A stretch of 64,000 nt of DNA from JANQEU01 sp965228045 (GTDB lineage Bacteria; Bacteroidota; Bacteroidia; Cytophagales; Cyclobacteriaceae): NCBI GenBank assembly GCA_965228045.1, contig OZ245789.1, forward strand, positions 2,790,001 through 2,854,000. The letters run 5' to 3'. Position 1 is the first letter of the stretch. Every line of letters starts with the position of its first letter. Both the position numbers and the translations under genes were made by a program. Below the pieces are notes generated by a model. It did not search any database. It saw only the letters and a list, made by a program, of their open reading frames with translations, and was not told where the DNA came from. Below, piece after piece: positions 1 through 9,151 of this stretch.

Positions 1-2
1 TT

Positions 3-290
3 GCTACACTAAACTTGCCCCAACCTGTTTTTAGAACATTTACGACTCTTCACGACCAATTTATTTACGTAGCTGGCCATATTGAGAATCCTGATGATGA
101 CCAGGATTTCGACATATTTTTTGGTGTTTACGACATCCAGAGCTCTCAGTTTTCGGAGATTGAGACTTCCCTTTCAGACGAGGAATATAAAACTTTACAT
201 CAAATCACGGTAGTTGGAAATCAACTGTTTGCGCTATATGGTGATGCTTATTTACCCGAAATTTCTATCATGGTGGCAGACTTGCCGTAG
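3..290 (+). CDS. C-terminal end of an unrecognised protein (partial at window start)
   Basis: The frame is open from the first bases of the window and stops at 288-290, so the gene begins outside. The first possible start inside the window is a TTG at 15, but open codons precede it, so it need not be the real start. The visible 95 or so residues are acidic and rich in beta-type sequence, with aromatic and hydrophobic alternation like one or two blades of a repeat or propeller protein. No catalytic motif is visible and I do not recognise the family. It converges with the next gene. Confidence 0.6.
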   Translation, partial: ATLNLPQPVFRTFTTLHDQFIYVAGHIENPDDDQDFDIFFGVYDIQSSQFSEIETSLSDEEYKTLHQITVVGNQLFALYGDAYLPEISIMVADLP

Positions 291-302
291 TGCAAAAAAG
301 AA

Positions 303-320
303 GGAGCAGTCTCCTGCTCC
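303..320 (-). terminator. Rho-independent terminator of the DinB-like gene
   Basis: A 7-bp GC-rich stem (GGAGCAG / CTGCTCC) with a 4-nt loop lies 34 bases beyond the stop of the minus-strand gene at 354. Read on the minus strand it is followed by a T-rich run (TTCTTTTTT), the usual layout of an intrinsic terminator. On the plus strand there is no T-run after it, so it serves mainly the minus gene. Confidence 0.7.
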
Positions 321-353
321 CCCGTATTATATAAACCTGTAATCTGTAATCAA

Positions 354-860
354 TCAGTAATTAATATCCTTTAGAGTAAGATAAACTTCCATTTGGGCCC
401 GATGTCGATTATTTTCCTGTAGAAATGTAAAAAGCTCATTGGCCAAAACCGAATCGTTAGAGGACTTCTCAATCTGCTCGTTCATCACCTGAAAAGATCG
501 GGATGCCAATTGTATCAACTCATCCTTTTCTGTCAGATACTCATGATCCGGGACCAGGCTCTCATCTTTCGGATTGATTTTCACAATCAGAAATTCTGCT
601 TCATGAACAATTTCATGTGCCCTGTCATTAAACGCAAGCAAACTGTTGGATGGTTTGAAATCATAATGTTCTTCCGGCATTGCCTTAAGCAAATCCAAAG
701 TTTTCATTTGCGCTTGAAACACATCTTTCTTCAGGCTGCTGAGGTGTGTGTTTTTTGGGAAATTGGTATGGGCTTCCTTGAAAGCAAACAAAGACACTGC
801 CACTAGCAGGATCAATGCCATGTAGGGTATGTTGAATATTTTCATACTTCTCTTCTTCAT
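354..860 (-). CDS. Exported DinB-like four-helix protein
   Basis: A 168-residue protein starting at the ATG at 860, preceded by a GGAAAG Shine-Dalgarno-like stretch; an upstream ATG at 896 is less likely. An N-terminal hydrophobic segment (about residues 10-27) looks like a signal peptide or anchor. The mature part has the DinB/YfiT layout: a helix with LDLLKAMPEEHYDFKPS, a central His/Glu-rich helix (AHEIVHEAEF) and a final helix with NNRHRAQMEVYL. The family uses three histidines for metal binding; two clear candidates are visible. The reaction is unknown. It is monocistronic with its own terminator. Confidence 0.6.
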   Translation of the reverse strand: MKKRSMKIFNIPYMALILLVAVSLFAFKEAHTNFPKNTHLSSLKKDVFQAQMKTLDLLKAMPEEHYDFKPSNSLLAFNDRAHEIVHEAEFLIVKINPKDESLVPDHEYLTEKDELIQLASRSFQVMNEQIEKSSNDSVLANELFTFLQENNRHRAQMEVYLTLKDINY

Positions 861-938
861 TGTAAACTTTCCTTCGTCTCCAAGTAAACTATTCAACGTA
901 TAAATACCCCTAAGTATTTCATAGGGGAAATAAAAAAA

Positions 939-957
939 GCGAACAATTTTTGTTCGC
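939..957 (-). terminator. Rho-independent terminator of the zinc-ribbon membrane gene
   Basis: An 8-bp perfect stem (GCGAACAA / TTGTTCGC) with a 3-nt loop lies 27 bases past the stop codon at 984 of the minus-strand gene. On the minus strand it is followed by seven T residues. This is one of the clearest intrinsic terminators in the window. Confidence 0.8.
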
Positions 958-983
958 CTTCAATTTATGAGATTCAGTGATTG

Positions 984-1721
984 TTAAACTTGCTCAAGTT
1001 TCCTTTTTTCACTCCAACTTGGGATACGTGCCTCTTTCTCTTCTACCCATCCACAGTAGGTACATTTATAATTTCTTAAGAGTTTGCCGTCATCAGTCTC
1101 AGTTGCTTCTGATACTACTTCTTCACTTCTTTCTTTCAGCGTCCTGAAGTTACAATTTGGACAGACCAACGCGTGTTCAGTCACATCATACTGCTGTATG
1201 ATCTTCTCGCCGGATGACTCATCAATCCACACATCAAAATCTGCCTCCATGGCTTCTTCCATGGCCAGCATCTCATCCGTAAGGTGCTCGTCTTCTTCTT
1301 TCTCATTGAGAAGTCTCATTTTGGATCCGGAGGAGGATTTCATGTTTTTAAAACGAATGTTTTTAAGTCGTTTTTCAAGAGTAAACGGGTAATAGTACTT
1401 AAGGTAGGCCGAGAACCCATACCCTACTACAAATGCTATCATAAATGATATAAACGCTACAAATATGTATTGGTACATCTGTGCCAACCCAAGCCAGCCA
1501 GCCACAGCATTAAATGCCAGGAAAAAAATACCGAAGGAAAGGATGTTGGTAGACCGTCTCAGAGCTTTCACCTCTTTCGAGGCTGCATATTTGTACTTCT
1601 TAGACCTGTCGGATATCGACTGAAGCCCCATCACGTAAAATAGGTAGCTCAAAACAGCCAATGCTCCGAAAGCCATACTTGCATATCTGGAAATGGTGAA
1701 TAATGAGTCTAAGGTGTTCAT
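984..1721 (-). CDS. Three-helix membrane protein with C-terminal zinc ribbon
   Basis: A 245-residue protein with three predicted membrane segments (about residues 12-33, 59-80 and 84-106), a charged linker, an acidic stretch around 139-170 and a C-terminal zinc ribbon made of CPNC (187-190) and CTYC (220-223). The ribbon would sit on the soluble side next to the membrane anchor. I do not recognise a named family. It is monocistronic: a terminator follows, and a 160-base divergent gap separates it from the polyphosphate glucokinase gene. A role in binding a partner protein or nucleic acid at the membrane is inference only. Confidence 0.75.
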   Translation of the reverse strand: MNTLDSLFTISRYASMAFGALAVLSYLFYVMGLQSISDRSKKYKYAASKEVKALRRSTNILSFGIFFLAFNAVAGWLGLAQMYQYIFVAFISFMIAFVVGYGFSAYLKYYYPFTLEKRLKNIRFKNMKSSSGSKMRLLNEKEEDEHLTDEMLAMEEAMEADFDVWIDESSGEKIIQQYDVTEHALVCPNCNFRTLKERSEEVVSEATETDDGKLLRNYKCTYCGWVEEKEARIPSWSEKRKLEQV

Positions 1722-1883
1722 TAGAGATTAGTTGAGCGTTAGCGATTTAAAGTTCAAAAGTTAGGAATATTTTGGCAAACAGGCATCATAAAATTTTTAT
1801 TTAAAGAATCGAAAAAACCGTTTTTAATGGGATATTTTGCGGCATAAAATCATAATTATCAGAACTTTAATTAGGTTTGATCC

Positions 1884-2660
1884 ATGCAGATTCTCGGTTT
1901 AGATATAGGTGGTACTGGCATTAAGGGTGCGCTTGTGGATACAGGAACAGGCGAGTTGGATACTGAAAGGTTTCGTCTGGACACTCCTCAGCCGGCTACG
2001 CCCCAGGCGGTGTCAGAAACCGCAAAAGCCGTAGTTGAACATTTCAAATGGGATGGCTATGTAGGATGTGGTTTTCCGGCTGCCATTCGTCATGATATTG
2101 TCAAAACGGCCTCCAATATCAGTGATAAGTGGATCGGTATGAATGCCAGTGAATTGTTAGAAAATGCAACAGGTTGTAAAACTCACCTTCTAAACGATGT
2201 GGATGCGGCCGGATATGCGGAAATGACATTTGGAGCTGGCAAAGGGAACATGGGTAGCGTCATCATGACAGCGGCCGGAACAGGTATCGGAACTGCACTT
2301 TTTACACGGGGAGTACTTTTCCCAAACTGTGAGCTGGGTTTTGTCAAGGTCAAAGGAATGGATGGCGAGCACTACGCTGCCGGTTCTGTAAAGAAAAAGG
2401 AAGAACTTACTTGGAAAGAATGGGCCAAACGTTATAATAAATATCTCAGGAGATTAGAGAAGTTGTTTTGGCCGGATCTTTTTATCCTGGGAGGTGGAAT
2501 CAGTAAGAAATTTGATAAGTATGAATCATACTTTGATCTGGACACTCCCGTAGTTCCTGCCATGATGAAAAACAATGCCGGAATAATTGGAGCGGCTCTG
2601 GCAGCCAAAGATTATTATGAATCTGTCAAGGGCGGATGGCCTCCGGCTTCAGGTCGGTAA
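1884..2660 (+). CDS. ppgK: Polyphosphate glucokinase (ROK family)
   Basis: At 258 residues it is close to the usual length of polyphosphate glucokinases, which phosphorylate glucose to glucose-6-phosphate with inorganic polyphosphate (sometimes ATP). The phosphate-binding loop DIGGTGIKG is at residues 7-15, the catalytic aspartate is in LLNDVDAAG (D105) and a second phosphate loop TAAGTGIGTA is at 129-138. ND-DAAG-AE is the characteristic PPGK version of the ROK active-site motif. The last 35 bases overlap, tail to tail, the end of the minus-strand oxidoreductase. Upstream is a 160-base promoter-bearing gap. The enzyme is cytoplasmic and feeds glycolysis. Confidence 0.88.
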   Translation: MQILGLDIGGTGIKGALVDTGTGELDTERFRLDTPQPATPQAVSETAKAVVEHFKWDGYVGCGFPAAIRHDIVKTASNISDKWIGMNASELLENATGCKTHLLNDVDAAGYAEMTFGAGKGNMGSVIMTAAGTGIGTALFTRGVLFPNCELGFVKVKGMDGEHYAAGSVKKKEELTWKEWAKRYNKYLRRLEKLFWPDLFILGGGISKKFDKYESYFDLDTPVVPAMMKNNAGIIGAALAAKDYYESVKGGWPPASGR

Positions 2661-4023
2661 GCTCCTCTATTCTCACCGTCCGGTTCTCTTCTATACTTTT
2701 GCGAGCTGCAATACCGATGAGAATAGACATGGCCCCATCCCTCGAGCCAGCTGAGTGCTTCAGAGGGTCCGGAGCAGAAGGATCCACGAAAATCTTGTCC
2801 TGTAATCTCTTATCACCTCCGCCATGACCGCCAGTCTCCCTGGCAACTTTTATTTGTTCATATTCACCAAAATTGTCCATGACCAGAATTTCTTCGAAAT
2901 CCATTTCTTCATCATTCTGGTTCATTTCCTGACTATGAAGGTCACTTTGCTTAAGCTTTTCCTCTTTCCTCCAGGGAATTCCATCCCATGCGTCTATTCT
3001 GCCATCAAATCCATTGAAAGCAATTCTCATACCCTCATAGGGTGAATATGTGGTCAATGAGTAATTTACCATGATACCATTGGCATACTTGATCTGTGCA
3101 GACATCTTATCGTAGATGTCAATATCTTCCCTCCACAGGCAGTTATCCCGAATATACCCATCGTATTGTTCATTATCAGCATAAAGCTTCATCAGGAAAT
3201 CATCCCTGGTCATATCCCAGTAGAACTTGCACTTATCCTTTAGCTCGCATGGTCTGCAATTGGAGCTGCGGAAATCGTTGTTTTTTCCGTAATGCTCAAG
3301 TTCTCCATAAGCTTTTACCTCCACAGGGTCTGAATCAACCCACCAATTCAATAAGTCAAAATGATGTGTGGCTTTGTGAACCCAAAGGGACCCTCCTTTT
3401 GACTTATATCCATGCCATCTTCTGAAATAGGAAGCACCGTGGTAAACATTTAGATACCAATGAAAGTCAACTGAAGTGACCTTCCCTATCCTCTGCTGAT
3501 CCAAAAGTTCCTTAAGCTTTGTATAATGTGGATTATATCGGTAATTGAATCCCATAATAAGCTCCTTGGAACTCTTTCTTTCCGCATCAAGAATTTCCTG
3601 ACATTTTTGCTCGTCAGTGGTCATGGGTTTTTCAGAAAAAACCGCAATGTTTCTATTTAAACCCTTGACGATGAATTCATTATGTGTGGAGTCAACGGTT
3701 GTCACCATTAGCAAATCCGGTGTAGCTTCATCCATCATCTGATCGAAATCGGTGTAGGTTTGACAATCCACTCCAATGTAGTTTTTAGCGAAAGCCAACC
3801 GGCCCTCATTTACATCACAGAGACCCACGAACCGCACAATTTCAGGATACTCTTCGACCAACCTTTTTCCCCAGAAGGTCACACCCCGGATGCCAGTACC
3901 CACCAATGCTACGTTTATGGTACCGCGCTGTTCAATGACTGAGGCCAAAGATGGATGGGCCAAAATGGCTCCTACAGCCAGAGATGAGGATTTAATGAAA
4001 TTTCTTCTTGATTGGTCGGTCAT
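2626..4023 (-). CDS. Tat-exported Gfo/Idh/MocA family oxidoreductase
   Basis: A 465-residue NAD(P)-dependent oxidoreductase of the glucose-fructose oxidoreductase/inositol dehydrogenase fold. It begins with a twin-arginine signal (RRNFIK at 6-11), then a Rossmann glycine motif (VGTGIRG at 41-47) and the conserved EKP (131-133). HKATHHFDLL (216-225) resembles the catalytic His region. Three cysteines (256, 259, 265) form a small cluster that is not part of the core fold. It starts a minus-strand series with DUF1080, isomerase, RraA-like and enolase-superfamily genes, or ends it, depending on promoter use; gaps are 9-50 bases. The substrate, probably a sugar or sugar acid, cannot be read from the sequence. 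Confidence 0.82.
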   Translation of the reverse strand: MTDQSRRNFIKSSSLAVGAILAHPSLASVIEQRGTINVALVGTGIRGVTFWGKRLVEEYPEIVRFVGLCDVNEGRLAFAKNYIGVDCQTYTDFDQMMDEATPDLLMVTTVDSTHNEFIVKGLNRNIAVFSEKPMTTDEQKCQEILDAERKSSKELIMGFNYRYNPHYTKLKELLDQQRIGKVTSVDFHWYLNVYHGASYFRRWHGYKSKGGSLWVHKATHHFDLLNWWVDSDPVEVKAYGELEHYGKNNDFRSSNCRPCELKDKCKFYWDMTRDDFLMKLYADNEQYDGYIRDNCLWREDIDIYDKMSAQIKYANGIMVNYSLTTYSPYEGMRIAFNGFDGRIDAWDGIPWRKEEKLKQSDLHSQEMNQNDEEMDFEEILVMDNFGEYEQIKVARETGGHGGGDKRLQDKIFVDPSAPDPLKHSAGSRDGAMSILIGIAARKSIEENRTVRIEELTDLKPEAIRP

Positions 4024-4032
4024 TGGAATAAA

Positions 4033-5313
4033 TTATAGTTCTTTGATTTTTATATTCTTAAATCGGAAACCGCTATCACCCTCAAACCGAATTTTGCCGT
4101 TTGCCTGGGGAACAAAATCTCCAATTTCGGGCATTAATTCCCTAAAGGACTCTGATCCAAGATCATAATCAACGGCTTTTTCGTTATTGAGCCAGTGTTC
4201 TACTGAGCCATTTCTGGCCACAATTCTTAGCTGATTCCAATTGCCATTTCCTTTGTATTGCTTACTCCTACCTTCAACGGAATAGTTGGCAGCTGGAATC
4301 AATCCCGCCAGAGAAGCCAGGCTTTCGGTTTCACCAGATTCGCTAGAAAATGCCCTGTCATCCACTATGTTATATGTCGTAAGAGATCTCTCACCTACGT
4401 AATAGCTGATTCCTCCCCTCGTGCTGTCAGGTATGCTGAATTCAAGGTCCAGGATGAAATTGCCGAAGTCACGGTTGGTTGTAAGTGTTCCTCTTGACTC
4501 AAAGGAAAGAATGCCCTCGTTGTAGGTCAATTCGCCCTGTGTTTCCATTGCATCCAGCCCATTACCAAGGAGAAATTCATATCCCTGGTTGATTTCCCAT
4601 TCCGTGAGTTCATTGTCCAGGTAGCTTATCTGCGGTACAGACTCATCCACCGGCTTCCTGTTGGATTCCAGGTCCTCCGTCAGAATTCTGATGTTTCGCC
4701 ATCTGACCTGTGTCCCTTCCAATCCACTATTATTGCCAATGCTATGGACCTGCAAGGCAATAAAACCGGAGCTGGTCATGTCGTCCACAAGTCGGGCACA
4801 CTGGATGCCATTGATCCAGGTGTTAATGCTATTTCCGATTGCCTCGATCCGATAAGTATTCCATTCTCCTCTTTTCATTGCGCCTTTGGCCTGCGGATTT
4901 CTACTTACAGGGTAGAGCCACATGCGACGTTGCTCATCATATACACCACCACTGAATCCTCTGTCGGAGGGATCTAACTCAATTTGGTAGCCATGGACAT
5001 TTCCATTTCTGTAATCAGGATCCTGATTGGACCTGATTTGAACTCCGGAATTCATATCGCTGTCCCAAAATATTTCAAGTTCAAGGATAAAATCCGAATA
5101 TGATTGATCGGTGGCCAAAAATGAATTTGGAGTGTTCTTTACGGCAGTTCCAACAATGGCACCATCTTCAATTGTATACGGCGCCTCTCCCTGGACCTGT
5201 GTCCAACCGCTTAAATTGGTCCCATTAAAGAGTGGTTTCCATTTGGACTTCTCGGCACAAGAAGAGATTAAAAGTAGTGTGATGAAGAATAATAATGATT
5301 TAATAGGTTTCAT
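4033..5313 (-). CDS. Lipoprotein with two DUF1080 (3-keto-disaccharide hydrolase) domains
   Basis: A 426-residue protein with a lipoprotein signal ending in LLISSC (Cys19), so it is anchored in a membrane outside the cytoplasm. Domain 1 (about 25-215) opens with the typical LFNGTNLSGW motif and contains NSGVQIRS and YQIELDP. Domain 2 (about 225-426) is a second, more diverged concanavalin-like DUF1080 unit. Such domains are laminarinase-like jelly rolls; family members hydrolyse 3-keto-glycosides made by Gfo/Idh/MocA enzymes, which fits the adjacent Tat-exported oxidoreductase nine bases downstream. The two probably belong to one transcript and one pathway. Confidence 0.85.
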   Translation of the reverse strand: MKPIKSLLFFITLLLISSCAEKSKWKPLFNGTNLSGWTQVQGEAPYTIEDGAIVGTAVKNTPNSFLATDQSYSDFILELEIFWDSDMNSGVQIRSNQDPDYRNGNVHGYQIELDPSDRGFSGGVYDEQRRMWLYPVSRNPQAKGAMKRGEWNTYRIEAIGNSINTWINGIQCARLVDDMTSSGFIALQVHSIGNNSGLEGTQVRWRNIRILTEDLESNRKPVDESVPQISYLDNELTEWEINQGYEFLLGNGLDAMETQGELTYNEGILSFESRGTLTTNRDFGNFILDLEFSIPDSTRGGISYYVGERSLTTYNIVDDRAFSSESGETESLASLAGLIPAANYSVEGRSKQYKGNGNWNQLRIVARNGSVEHWLNNEKAVDYDLGSESFRELMPEIGDFVPQANGKIRFEGDSGFRFKNIKIKEL

Positions 5314-5339
5314 CTATCTCGTTGATTTTATGCGTTTTA

Positions 5340-6257
5340 TCAATTAAAGAATTGTTTGAGATAATTTCTACTGGTCAAGATCGCGGAGTTAATATCTTCC
5401 GCTGATCCCTCGTAAGCCTTGTCTTCAACTTCAATGCAAACAGGCCCGCGGTATTTGACAGAAGTCAGAGCAGAAAAGAAATCCCGCCACCGAACATCTC
5501 CAAGACCAGGTATTTTAGGAGAGTGAAATTCCAACGGATATGCCATTATGCCGACCCTGTCGAGCTTCTCTTTGTAGACTTTCACATCTTTTGCATGGAC
5601 ATGATGAAGTCTTTCTTGATAGTCATAAATGGGTTGAATTTCATCCATCATCATCCAAACCAGGTGAGATGGATCGTAATTTAAGCCGAAGTTAGAGTTT
5701 GGTATTGCTTCAAACATCTTGTCCCACATTTCGGGAGTGGTTGCAAGGTTTTTTCCGCCGGGCCATTCGTCATTGGTGAAAATCATCGGACAGTTCTCTA
5801 TACCAATATTCACACCTTCCTTACCAGCCAGCTCAATGATTTCAGGCCAGACTTCTTTAAACAAATTAAAATTGTACTCTTTGGACTTTGATGGGTCCCG
5901 CCCAATGAAAGTATTTACTACAGGTATATTGAGTCTTGCAGCCGCTTTAACTACCTTTTTGATGTGATCAATGTAGACCTTCGACTGGTCTTTATCGGGG
6001 TCCAGTGGATTTGGGTAATATCCCAATCCTGAGATATAAACTCCGTATTTATCCTGCAGGAGTTGAATTTTTTCCACCTCTTTTTCATCAAGGGCATTTA
6101 CATCAATGTGCGTAACGCCAGCATACCTTCTTTCAGCTTTACCCTTTGGCCAGCACATTACTTCAACGCACTTGAATTTGTTTTTTGAGGCAAACTCCAG
6201 TACCTCTTCCAAAGAATTATCGGCCTTTATGGCACTTACAAATCCGAGATCAAGCAT
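5340..6257 (-). CDS. Sugar phosphate isomerase/epimerase (xylose isomerase-like TIM barrel)
   Basis: A 305-residue cytoplasmic-looking protein (no signal peptide) of the AP-endonuclease-2/xylose isomerase-like family. Metal-ligand candidates are visible in IGIENCP, NYDPSHLVW, HHVHAKDVK and CIEVED, the usual Glu-Asp/His-His-Glu pattern at the ends of barrel strands. It lies 26 bases after the start of the DUF1080 gene in the same minus-strand operon. Proteins of this type in Gfo/Idh/MocA plus DUF1080 clusters act on keto-sugars or inositol derivatives; the exact reaction here is not determined. Confidence 0.82.
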   Translation of the reverse strand: MLDLGFVSAIKADNSLEEVLEFASKNKFKCVEVMCWPKGKAERRYAGVTHIDVNALDEKEVEKIQLLQDKYGVYISGLGYYPNPLDPDKDQSKVYIDHIKKVVKAAARLNIPVVNTFIGRDPSKSKEYNFNLFKEVWPEIIELAGKEGVNIGIENCPMIFTNDEWPGGKNLATTPEMWDKMFEAIPNSNFGLNYDPSHLVWMMMDEIQPIYDYQERLHHVHAKDVKVYKEKLDRVGIMAYPLEFHSPKIPGLGDVRWRDFFSALTSVKYRGPVCIEVEDKAYEGSAEDINSAILTSRNYLKQFFN

Positions 6258-6272
6258 AAATAATTCAAATAG

Positions 6273-7193
6273 TTACCAGGTTCTTTCTTTAAGGTAGTCG
6301 TCCAGTTCCTGCCGCGACATTGGCAATAAGCCCGGGTTTTCATCCAACCAGGACAGGAAATCCTCCTTTATTTCATCTGACCATCTTCCATCAATCTCTC
6401 CAGGAGTATACACCCCGTCCCTCAGGCGTTTATGTCCAAACTGATCCCGCAAACTGACAAATTCAGCATTAATCAGCAAATCTGCCAAAAGATGGGGCGG
6501 TACGAAAATCACTCCTTCCCGTTTGGCAAGGACAGCATCACCGGGAAATACGGTGGCAGAACCTATTCGAATGGGTACATTGATGCCTGTGAGCATGGTT
6601 TCGCGAAGGTAGGTTGGATCAAAATCCCGTACGAAAGCATTGAATCCATCAATTTTCGACAAACCTTCAAGATCCCTTGCCCCGCCATCAAACACAACTC
6701 CCGTATTGGACCTGGCGTAAATCGCATTTCCAAGATTGTCACCTATAAGCGTACCGTCGAATACCTTTCCATAGCAATCGGCCACATATACGTCTCCTTC
6801 CTGCAGCATGTCAATGGGCCAGGAATTGGAAGCTCCTACCCTTCCTTCTGACTTCCCCTTCTCAAGATATCTCTCATTGTACTCCGGCCTGAGGGGCATA
6901 TATACCGCAGTCAGAGCACGACCCACAAATGGTTCATCATTTAACGACTTCCATCCTCTTTCAAATTGATTGTTGTAACCCTTATTTCTCAGATAACCCC
7001 AGGCCTCCTCAATGGAGATGTTTTTTAGTCTTTGCAATAATTCATCGCTTACATAGGGACGGGTGTCATCTGATCTGGGTCCTGTCCACTCTGCGGTATA
7101 AAACTCCATCATCTCTGATGAAGGTGCGATTTGGGCATGAGCGGAAAAAGCTGCGATGCAGATAGACAAGATCATTAAGTACTTCGTATTCAT
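6273..7193 (-). CDS. Exported RraA-like (HMG/CHA aldolase family) protein
   Basis: A 306-residue protein with a clean signal peptide (about residues 1-21, ending AHAQ) followed by the RraA/demethylmenaquinone methyltransferase-like fold. Diagnostic blocks are GDVYVADCYGKVFDGTLIGD, GGARDLEGL and the C-terminal GDAVLAKREGVIFVPP. In the aldolase members of the family the R-D pair of GGARD binds metal and pyruvate; both residues are kept. An exported version next to periplasmic sugar enzymes suggests lyase or aldolase action on a sugar acid, not RNase E regulation. It is 15 bases from the isomerase and 50 from the enolase-superfamily gene. Confidence 0.78.
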   Translation of the reverse strand: MNTKYLMILSICIAAFSAHAQIAPSSEMMEFYTAEWTGPRSDDTRPYVSDELLQRLKNISIEEAWGYLRNKGYNNQFERGWKSLNDEPFVGRALTAVYMPLRPEYNERYLEKGKSEGRVGASNSWPIDMLQEGDVYVADCYGKVFDGTLIGDNLGNAIYARSNTGVVFDGGARDLEGLSKIDGFNAFVRDFDPTYLRETMLTGINVPIRIGSATVFPGDAVLAKREGVIFVPPHLLADLLINAEFVSLRDQFGHKRLRDGVYTPGEIDGRWSDEIKEDFLSWLDENPGLLPMSRQELDDYLKERTW

Positions 7194-7243
7194 TTCCTGT
7201 ATTTCTTGATTTTACAAAATTTCAATGTAATGGTTATTTGGAA

Positions 7244-8623
7244 TTAGCCCCAGGTTCGATCCCAGGATTGGTCTTTGTCCCATTCCGTAGACGGAGGGAA
7301 ATATTCCTCTCCTTCTCGTAAATGTTCCTTTATTACCTCTTCATTGAGGTCCACTCCCAAACCCGGTGTGTCCGGTACTTTAACATAGCCATTTTGTACG
7401 ATGGGTTTTTCAATGTCCTTCACCATATCTTCCCACCAGGGTGTATCCACATCGTGATGTTCCAGCGCGATAAAATTTTCCGTTGCGGCGGCACAGTGAA
7501 CATTTGCCATGAGAGAGATTGGTGTACCTGCAAAGTGCATCGCCATGGCAACTCCATTTTCCTCTGCATAATCTCCAATTTTCTTGGTTTCAAGAATGCC
7601 CCCGGAAGTCGCCAGATCGGGATGGATCATATCCACTGCACCCGCATCGATCAACTCAATGAATGGCTCTTTCAAATAGATGTCCTCACCGGTGAGTGTG
7701 GGCGTATTAATGGCTTCGGTGATTTGTCGCCATTGGTCAGTGTACTGCCACGGGATCAGGTCCTCTAACCATGCCAGTCTGTATTTTTCTACCGCATTTG
7801 ATAGTCTTATGGCTTCATTTACTCCGAAATGACCAAAATGGTCTGCGGACAATGGAATCTCATAGCCAACAATGGATCTGACAGTATCCACGTACTCCAC
7901 GAGTGCGTCCAGTCCCTTATCAGTGATCTGGATGGCGGTAAATGGGTGTTTGGTCATACCATATCCACCCAGGTCTTCCTGCCACTGTTTACTTTGGTCC
8001 CAGGCGTCAGCACCTATCAAGGCTCCCGGAATGTCTTTTACCAGCTGTATTCCAAAATCCATCTTTAGGAAAGTATAGCCTTTCTCAATCCGTGATTTCA
8101 TACGATTGGCGTAAACTTCCGGATCTCTTGATGCGGGGGTGTCCGCATACATTCTGATACTATCACGATATTTTCCGCCGAGCATCTGGTATACCGGGAC
8201 CCCATAGGCTTTGCCGGCCAGGTCCCATAACGCCATCTCCACTCCACAAACCCCGCCGGCCAGTCTCCCGTGTCCTCCAAATTGCTTTATCATTTTGAAA
8301 AGTTGTTCTACGTTACAGGGATTCTTGCCCAGTAATCGACTTTTCAGGAACAGAGCGTATTTAGGGCTGCCGGCATCCCGTACTTCACCCAGTCCATAGA
8401 TACCCTGATTGGTGTCTATTTTGATGATAGGAGCCTTGGAAGTGTAAGCCACCCTAAGGTCCGTAATCTTCAAATCTGAAGGTGCACTTTGTCGGTTTAC
8501 CTTCTGGCTAATATGCTCCACTTGCTCTGCCTGGGAATTGTGTAGCATCAATCCCAGACTTAATCCCCCCAACCCTGCTTTTTGGATAAACCCTCTGCGG
8601 TCTTTATTGTTTATTTTCTTCAT
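7244..8623 (-). CDS. Tat-exported mandelate racemase/enolase-superfamily dehydratase
   Basis: A 459-residue protein with a twin-arginine signal (RRGFIQ at 9-14). The N-terminal capping domain is about 50-165 and the barrel about 170-430. The three metal ligands are D261 (SADHFG), E287 (WLEDLIPW) and E313 (TGEDIYL); D336 in HPDLATSGG and H363 in MHFAGTP form the His-Asp dyad, and K187 is a second base candidate. This arrangement is that of acid-sugar dehydratases of the galactonate/mannonate type. It is the first gene of the minus-strand operon, with uxuA nearby, so a role in hexonate or uronate breakdown is likely. Substrate unproven. Confidence 0.83.
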   Translation of the reverse strand: MKKINNKDRRGFIQKAGLGGLSLGLMLHNSQAEQVEHISQKVNRQSAPSDLKITDLRVAYTSKAPIIKIDTNQGIYGLGEVRDAGSPKYALFLKSRLLGKNPCNVEQLFKMIKQFGGHGRLAGGVCGVEMALWDLAGKAYGVPVYQMLGGKYRDSIRMYADTPASRDPEVYANRMKSRIEKGYTFLKMDFGIQLVKDIPGALIGADAWDQSKQWQEDLGGYGMTKHPFTAIQITDKGLDALVEYVDTVRSIVGYEIPLSADHFGHFGVNEAIRLSNAVEKYRLAWLEDLIPWQYTDQWRQITEAINTPTLTGEDIYLKEPFIELIDAGAVDMIHPDLATSGGILETKKIGDYAEENGVAMAMHFAGTPISLMANVHCAAATENFIALEHHDVDTPWWEDMVKDIEKPIVQNGYVKVPDTPGLGVDLNEEVIKEHLREGEEYFPPSTEWDKDQSWDRTWG

Positions 8624-8761
8624 GGTCGTGTTTTGATGAGGTTAAAGTGAAAATTTAATGGAATTGAAATAGTCATAACCATGGCAAATCGTTCAATAGC
8701 CAAAAGAATTATATCAAACATTAAGGCCTTCATGTCAAATTAGGATCGGAGGAAGCTATAT

Positions 8762-9151
8762 TTGTTTTTCATTAAGTTCCACTATTCGTTAACTTTGACA
8801 TTGAAGAAACAAAGAAAGATTGTATTCTTTAAGCACCACTTTACGGACTTCTTCAGACCACTGAATGAGAAGCTTAAGAATAAAATAGACAAGGTATTTT
8901 TCATGATTCAAGTTGCAGAGAGAATACCATCCAAATTCATTAAACACTTAAGAGGTACGGATGGACTATTCGAAATAAGGGTAAATTATTATGGAAATAT
9001 TTACAGAATATTCTGTTGTTTCGATGAAGGTAATATTGTTGTACTTTTCAATGGGTTTCAAAAGAAATCTCAGAAGACACCAAAAGGAGAAATAGATAAA
9101 GCATTAAGGATTAAAGCAGACTATTTTGAGCTTAAAACAAAAGGCAAGTGA
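8762..9151 (+). CDS. HigB-like toxin (phage-derived Gp49/RelE superfamily)
   Basis: A 129-residue RelE-fold mRNA interferase-like protein. Typical blocks are RKIVFFKHHFTDFF, KFIKHLRGTDGLFEIRV and the C-terminal YRIFCCFDEGNIVVLFNGFQKKSQKTP, which match the Gp49-like/HigB family. The TTG at 8762 is supported by a GGAGGA Shine-Dalgarno eight bases upstream; a TTG at 8801 would give a length more typical of the family but has no clear ribosome site. Its stop overlaps the GTG start of the antitoxin, the toxin-first order of higBA loci. HigB toxins cleave mRNA on the ribosome. Confidence 0.78.
   Translation: MFFIKFHYSLTLTLKKQRKIVFFKHHFTDFFRPLNEKLKNKIDKVFFMIQVAERIPSKFIKHLRGTDGLFEIRVNYYGNIYRIFCCFDEGNIVVLFNGFQKKSQKTPKGEIDKALRIKADYFELKTKGK

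Noticed and set aside
3096..3425. Plus-strand frames opposite the first Gfo/Idh/MocA gene
   Set aside because: They are shadows of a well-supported minus-strand gene.
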